A DNA stretch of 64,000 bases from positions 1 to 64,000 of the forward strand of contig NZ_LT622359.1 in NCBI RefSeq assembly GCF_900098925.1. The letters run 5' to 3'. The notes beneath the pieces were generated by a model, which was not told where the DNA came from, did no database searches, and was given only the letters and a program-made list of their open reading frames with translations. Shown here in pieces: positions 60,989-64,000 of this stretch (positions are counted from its first letter, which is position 1; each line of letters opens with the position of its first letter). The DNA is from Bacillus massiliglaciei (GTDB taxonomy: Bacteria; Bacillota; Bacilli; Bacillales; DSM-1321). The position numbers and the translations under genes were made by a program.

Positions 60989-62728
60989 TTGAAAAACAAC
61001 ATAACGAATAATGTAAATCAGAATTACTTAGATCGAGTGAATCTAGAAGATGTTGAGGATGCCTTAAAATTTCTTGATAAAGCTGATCAAAATAATAATA
61101 AGGAAATTAGTGATACTCTAACAAAACCTGGTATAATCCCAGAACCATTTTTTATTGAAAAAGATGAGTTATGGATAAATGTTAAAGGAGAAGGGCGATT
61201 ATTATGCCGGCAGGTGCCATACATAATTAAAAAATTAAACAATATAGAGGATAATACTGTTTCGTATATATTATGCTGGAAAGATGACAATTTGACCAAA
61301 ACAGAAGTTGTATCTTCAATTGTTTTAAGTGTAAAAAAAGAGCTATTAAGTTTATCTGAAAAAGGACTAGGTGTTAACGAAAATAATTATAAACAAATGA
61401 TTAGTTTTTTCGATAAATATCTAAGTGAAAATAAAATAAAGCAAGAGACAATGGTAAATAGGTTAGGACATATAAAAAATGGATTTATCCATCCTTTAAT
61501 CTTAAATGATATTATAATTGTGCCTAATGATGCCGGTGAGAAACAAATTTTAGAAGCTATTCAGGAAAAAGGTACGGTTGAATCTTGGAGACAAGAAGTT
61601 CTTGAACTAGTAAAACCTTTATCGAAATCCCTCTTTTATTTAGTCGCCTCCTTTACGGCACCACTTCTTCACGATTTTCAAATTGACTCATTTATTGTTG
61701 ATTTTTCAGGACATACAAGCCAAGGAAAGACAACTTTATTAAGATTATCCTCAACTGTATGGGGAACATCAAAATTAATTAATGAGTGGGAATCAACGAG
61801 AGTAAGCATTGAGCGGAAAGCTGCATTTTTAAATAGTTTTCCTCTATTTATGGATGATACAAAAAAAGCCAATCCTAAACAATTAGAATCAGTTATCTAT
61901 CAATTCTCTGGAGGTCGTAGTAGAGGAAGGGGAAGTTTAAAGGGAATTCAGAAAGAATTAACTTGGAGAACTATCTTACTTTCTACAGGAGAGAGTTCCA
62001 TTCTCCAATACACAAATGGTGGCGGTGTTGCTGGTAGGGTTGTACCTATTAATGATGAACCATTTGGTAAGCCCTCAAATGAATTTATGGAAAAATTATA
62101 TAAGGGAATTAACAATAACTACGGTGTTGTTGGTAGGGTCTTTATACAGAAATGGATGGAAATTGATCCGGAATACAAAGAAAGTTACAAATCAACATTC
62201 TATGATTTAAAAAACAATTATATTAAACTCGCTGGTTCGAATGAAGTTTTAATTAGAATTGCAAGTTATTATGCAATAATTCACTTTGTTGCAACTTTGC
62301 TAAATGAGTTAATGGATTTTAATATTGATCCGACTTCTTTTGAAGGATTATTTAAAGTCGCCGGTATTGAAAATAGAGAGGTAGATAAACCTAAACAGCT
62401 TATGGAAGATATTCTAGAAAGCTTGGATTCATTTAGAAGTTCTATTCACTATGGTTATTTTGAGCCTACACAAATTAACGGGCTTTTCGACAAGAGCAAC
62501 CGATTTTATTTAACAACTTCCTACACTAATAAATTTTTAGGCCCAGAAGCGAAGGCAATCAAGCACGAATGGCTCAAACGTGGTTATATAATTCCTAGTT
62601 CATCAGATGGTAAAGAGTCTCAAACTAAAAAGTTAGGTGGGAGAGCTTATAAAGCTATTGAAGTTAATCAAGATTTATTAACTGAGTTAGGATTTGATTT
62701 TTCAGATACAGGGGAGAAAGATTATTAA
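60989..62728 (+). CDS. DUF927 ATPase, Cch-like (putative replicative helicase of SCC elements)
   Basis: 579 aa. The N-terminal 200 residues are a helical and beta region. The DUF927 ATPase core has Walker A GHTSQGKTT (241-249), Walker B FPLFMDD (284-290), GGRSRGRGSLKG and a conserved GRVVPI. Proteins of this type (Cch/Cch2) lie near ccr genes in staphylococcal SCC; a related SCC protein has been reported as an MCM-like helicase. TTG start with a weak purine-rich ribosome site. The iteron-like cluster lies directly downstream. Confidence 0.85.
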   Translation: MKNNITNNVNQNYLDRVNLEDVEDALKFLDKADQNNNKEISDTLTKPGIIPEPFFIEKDELWINVKGEGRLLCRQVPYIIKKLNNIEDNTVSYILCWKDDNLTKTEVVSSIVLSVKKELLSLSEKGLGVNENNYKQMISFFDKYLSENKIKQETMVNRLGHIKNGFIHPLILNDIIIVPNDAGEKQILEAIQEKGTVESWRQEVLELVKPLSKSLFYLVASFTAPLLHDFQIDSFIVDFSGHTSQGKTTLLRLSSTVWGTSKLINEWESTRVSIERKAAFLNSFPLFMDDTKKANPKQLESVIYQFSGGRSRGRGSLKGIQKELTWRTILLSTGESSILQYTNGGGVAGRVVPINDEPFGKPSNEFMEKLYKGINNNYGVVGRVFIQKWMEIDPEYKESYKSTFYDLKNNYIKLAGSNEVLIRIASYYAIIHFVATLLNELMDFNIDPTSFEGLFKVAGIENREVDKPKQLMEDILESLDSFRSSIHYGYFEPTQINGLFDKSNRFYLTTSYTNKFLGPEAKAIKHEWLKRGYIIPSSSDGKESQTKKLGGRAYKAIEVNQDLLTELGFDFSDTGEKDY

Positions 62729-62734
62729 AGTAGG

Positions 62735-62777
62735 GCCCATAGGTTACAGATTAACTGTAATCTGTGGGCTTTTTTAA
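62735..62777 (+). terminator. Terminator after the DUF927 gene
   Basis: GCCCATAGGTTACAG, loop ATTAA, CTGTAATCTGTGGGC, then TTTTTT. The stem has a few mismatches and contains one copy of the GGTTACA motif. Confidence 0.8.
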
Positions 62778-62798
62778 AATGATGATCAATTACAAGAA

Positions 62799-63028
62799 GT
62801 TACAACAATAAAATCATTGTAACTAGTTTTGTAACCTGATAGTTAATTAATTTATAAGGGAACAGTCCAAATAGGTTACAAAGTTCTTAGGGTTACTAAT
62901 GATTATAATTTTACTATATAAAGTTCTCTATATCTGGAAATATTACTGTATATTATTTATCAGTAACCTGTAACCTTGTAACCTTAAGTATTATCAATAC
63001 TATTAATTTAAATAAAAGTCTGGTTACA
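62799..63028. repeat. Iteron-like cluster of GGTTACA / TGTAACC repeats
   Basis: Nine copies of GTTAC or GTAAC in 230 bp: GTTACA 62799, TGTAAC 62818, TGTAACC 62830, GGTTACA 62874, GGTTACT 62891, AGTAACC 62962, TGTAACC 62969, TGTAACC 62977, GGTTACA 63022, on both strands. Three are tandem at 62962-62983, 7-8 bp apart. It lies in an AT-rich gap between the DUF927 ATPase and methyltransferase 2. Such clusters mark plasmid origins or operators. The rest of the gap (62729-63139) has no gene. Confidence 0.7.
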
Positions 63029-63139
63029 GTATTTGTTTAAACTTGTATCTATAAGAAAAATGATAAACATAAAAACTTAACAAGGGTTATCTCCAAAGTT
63101 TCGCAATTTAATTGCAGACTAAAAATTGGAGGTATTTCT

Positions 63140-63844
63140 TTGAAACTTGTTAATGGTAATGCGTTTATTGAAATTAAAAAAATTGAAAGTAACTCAGTTC
63201 ATTTGATTTGTACAGATCCACCCTTCTTTATATCAAGGAAGACAAATTTTCAAAAGGGTGGTGGAAACCAAGGTAAATATGGCTCCATAACTTTGGAATT
63301 TGGTGACTGGGATTTAGATAAGGATAGTTTTGATTGGGTATCCTTATTAGAAGAGTTTAAAAGAATTTTAGTTCCAGGAGGAACTATGATTATTTTCTAC
63401 GATATCTTCAAAATGAAAGATATCTTTGAGGTTGCTAAGAGACTAAAACTAACACAACCAAGAATAGGATTCTGGGAAAAGACTAACCCAGTACCTAGAA
63501 ATTCAAAAATTAACTATTTATCAAATTCAAGAGAATATTTTATTTCTTTTACAAAAGGAACAAAGAGAACATTCAACTCTGAATATGATAAAGGGTCCTA
63601 CCTAGCACCGATAGTTAGTGGCAAGTCAAGAATTCACCAATGTCAAAAGCCTGTTAGTGTTCTTGAGAATATAATTAGAACCCATTCAAATGATGGAGAT
63701 ACAGTTTTAGATTGCTTTATGGGTTCAGGTTCTACAGGGGTTGCTGCTATCAATCTTAATAGAGAATTTATTGGTATCGAGTTAGATACAACATTCTTTA
63801 GTAATGCCTCAAGTACTCTATATAAAATCTATAATAATAAGTAA
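63140..63844 (+). CDS. Beta-class DNA methyltransferase 2
   Basis: 234 aa, paralogue of methyltransferase 1 with the same layout: motif IV DPPF at residues 28-31, then CFMGSGSTG (about 192) as motif I. DPPF is typical of N6-adenine enzymes. TTG start with GGAGG eight bases upstream. It is on the opposite strand and 14 kb from its paralogue. No nuclease gene is visible next to it in the window. Confidence 0.93.
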   Translation: MKLVNGNAFIEIKKIESNSVHLICTDPPFFISRKTNFQKGGGNQGKYGSITLEFGDWDLDKDSFDWVSLLEEFKRILVPGGTMIIFYDIFKMKDIFEVAKRLKLTQPRIGFWEKTNPVPRNSKINYLSNSREYFISFTKGTKRTFNSEYDKGSYLAPIVSGKSRIHQCQKPVSVLENIIRTHSNDGDTVLDCFMGSGSTGVAAINLNREFIGIELDTTFFSNASSTLYKIYNNK

Positions 63845-63910
63845 GGACTAACGTTAGTATAAATAAAAATAAAGATAATAATTAGATATATAGTTTAGGT
63901 AGATTCAATA

Positions 63911-63937
63911 AAAAAACGATCAGAGTTCCTGATCGTA
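63911..63937 (-). terminator. Terminator of a gene entering from the right
   Basis: On the minus strand: ACGATCAG, loop GAACT, CTGATCGT, then TTTTTT. It lies between methyltransferase 2 and a minus-strand frame at the window end. Confidence 0.75.
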
Positions 63938-63951
63938 CATGTAGGAGTATC

Positions 63952-64000
63952 TTAATTTTGAACAGTGGGAACAATTTCAATGTAGTTTGTTAATAAATAT
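63952..64000 (-). CDS. C-terminal end of an unknown gene (partial)
   Basis: On the minus strand a frame reads YLLTNYIEIVPTVQN and stops at 63952-63954, followed 15 bp later by a good terminator. Too short to identify. Its position suggests that the element continues to the right with more minus-strand genes. Confidence 0.35.
   Translation of the reverse strand, partial: YLLTNYIEIVPTVQN

Larger units (their letters stand above)
43965..64000. mobile_element. SCC-like integrated element, left part (right end outside window)
   Basis: Starts at the rlmH stop codon. Contents: two Ccr-type serine recombinases, DUF927 ATPase, two DNA methyltransferases, HNH nuclease, HEPN-like protein, ParM/ParR, DUF5348 and small unknowns; two IS21 elements are nested in it. 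Base composition is clearly more AT-rich than the backbone. No typical Bacillus backbone gene follows up to 64000. It may be one element or a composite of two, given the duplicated methyltransferase. Core identity is inferred from site, recombinase type and DUF927. Confidence 0.75.

Noticed and set aside
43965..64000. CRISPR arrays or cas genes in the element
   Set aside because: No regularly spaced repeats of 25-40 bp and no Cas-like proteins; the only repeat clusters are the short ones described.

Overview
This window is the replication-origin region of a low-GC Gram-positive chromosome, almost certainly a spore-forming Bacillaceae (Bacillus sensu lato). Gene order around oriC matches Bacillus: 16S, gyrA, gyrB, remB, recF, yaaA, dnaN and dnaA on the minus strand, then rpmH, rnpA, spoIIIJ, jag, mnmE, mnmG, rsmG, noc, soj and spo0J on the plus strand. 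Spore-lineage genes (spoIIIJ/jag, noc, yyaC) support this. An HD-GYP protein between gyrA and the rRNA operon, and DUF554 and MscS genes near spo0J, argue against B. subtilis itself. I cannot name the species.

Layout. 1-11,079 (minus strand): 5' end of a 16S rRNA gene with two promoters, a degenerate HD-GYP protein, the gyrase genes and the replication genes. 9,385-9,573 and about 11,100-11,430: the two halves of a bipartite oriC, with DnaA boxes, an AT-rich unwinding region and DnaA-trio-like triplets. 11,821-33,400 (plus strand): rpmH, rnpA, membrane insertase, tRNA modification, chromosome segregation, rpsF-ssbA-rpsR, gdpP-rplI, replicative helicase and purA. 33,587-33,977: four tRNA genes (Lys, Glu, Asp, Phe). 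34,316-43,964: an M23 peptidase, the walRKHIJ operon, an HtrA-like protease, a CxxH/CxxC protein inside a DnaA-box cluster, and rlmH.

From 43,965 to the window end the sequence turns AT-rich and changes character. It looks like an integrated mobile element at the 3' end of rlmH, the site used by staphylococcal SCC/SCCmec. It carries two large serine recombinases of Ccr type, a DUF927 (Cch-like) ATPase, two paralogous beta-class DNA methyltransferases, an HNH nuclease, a protein with a HEPN-type RNxxxH motif, a plasmid-type ParM/ParR partition pair, a DUF5348 gene and several small unknown genes. Two different IS21-family elements have landed inside it, one breaking parM and one breaking the DUF5348 gene. 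In both cases removing the IS and one copy of the target repeat restores the reading frame. The right end of the element is outside the window.

How the parts may fit: the recombinases would integrate and excise the element at the rlmH stop codon. The DUF927 ATPase, an iteron-like cluster of GGTTACA/TGTAACC repeats just downstream, and the former ParMR cassette suggest that the excised form could replicate and be partitioned like a plasmid. The methyltransferases, HNH nuclease and HEPN-like protein look like defence or anti-restriction cargo. The recombinase nearest rlmH has no stop of its own inside the element; it reads through the junction for 165 codons antisense to rlmH, so integration changes its C-terminus. 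All functional statements here come from motif recognition and gene order, with no database search.
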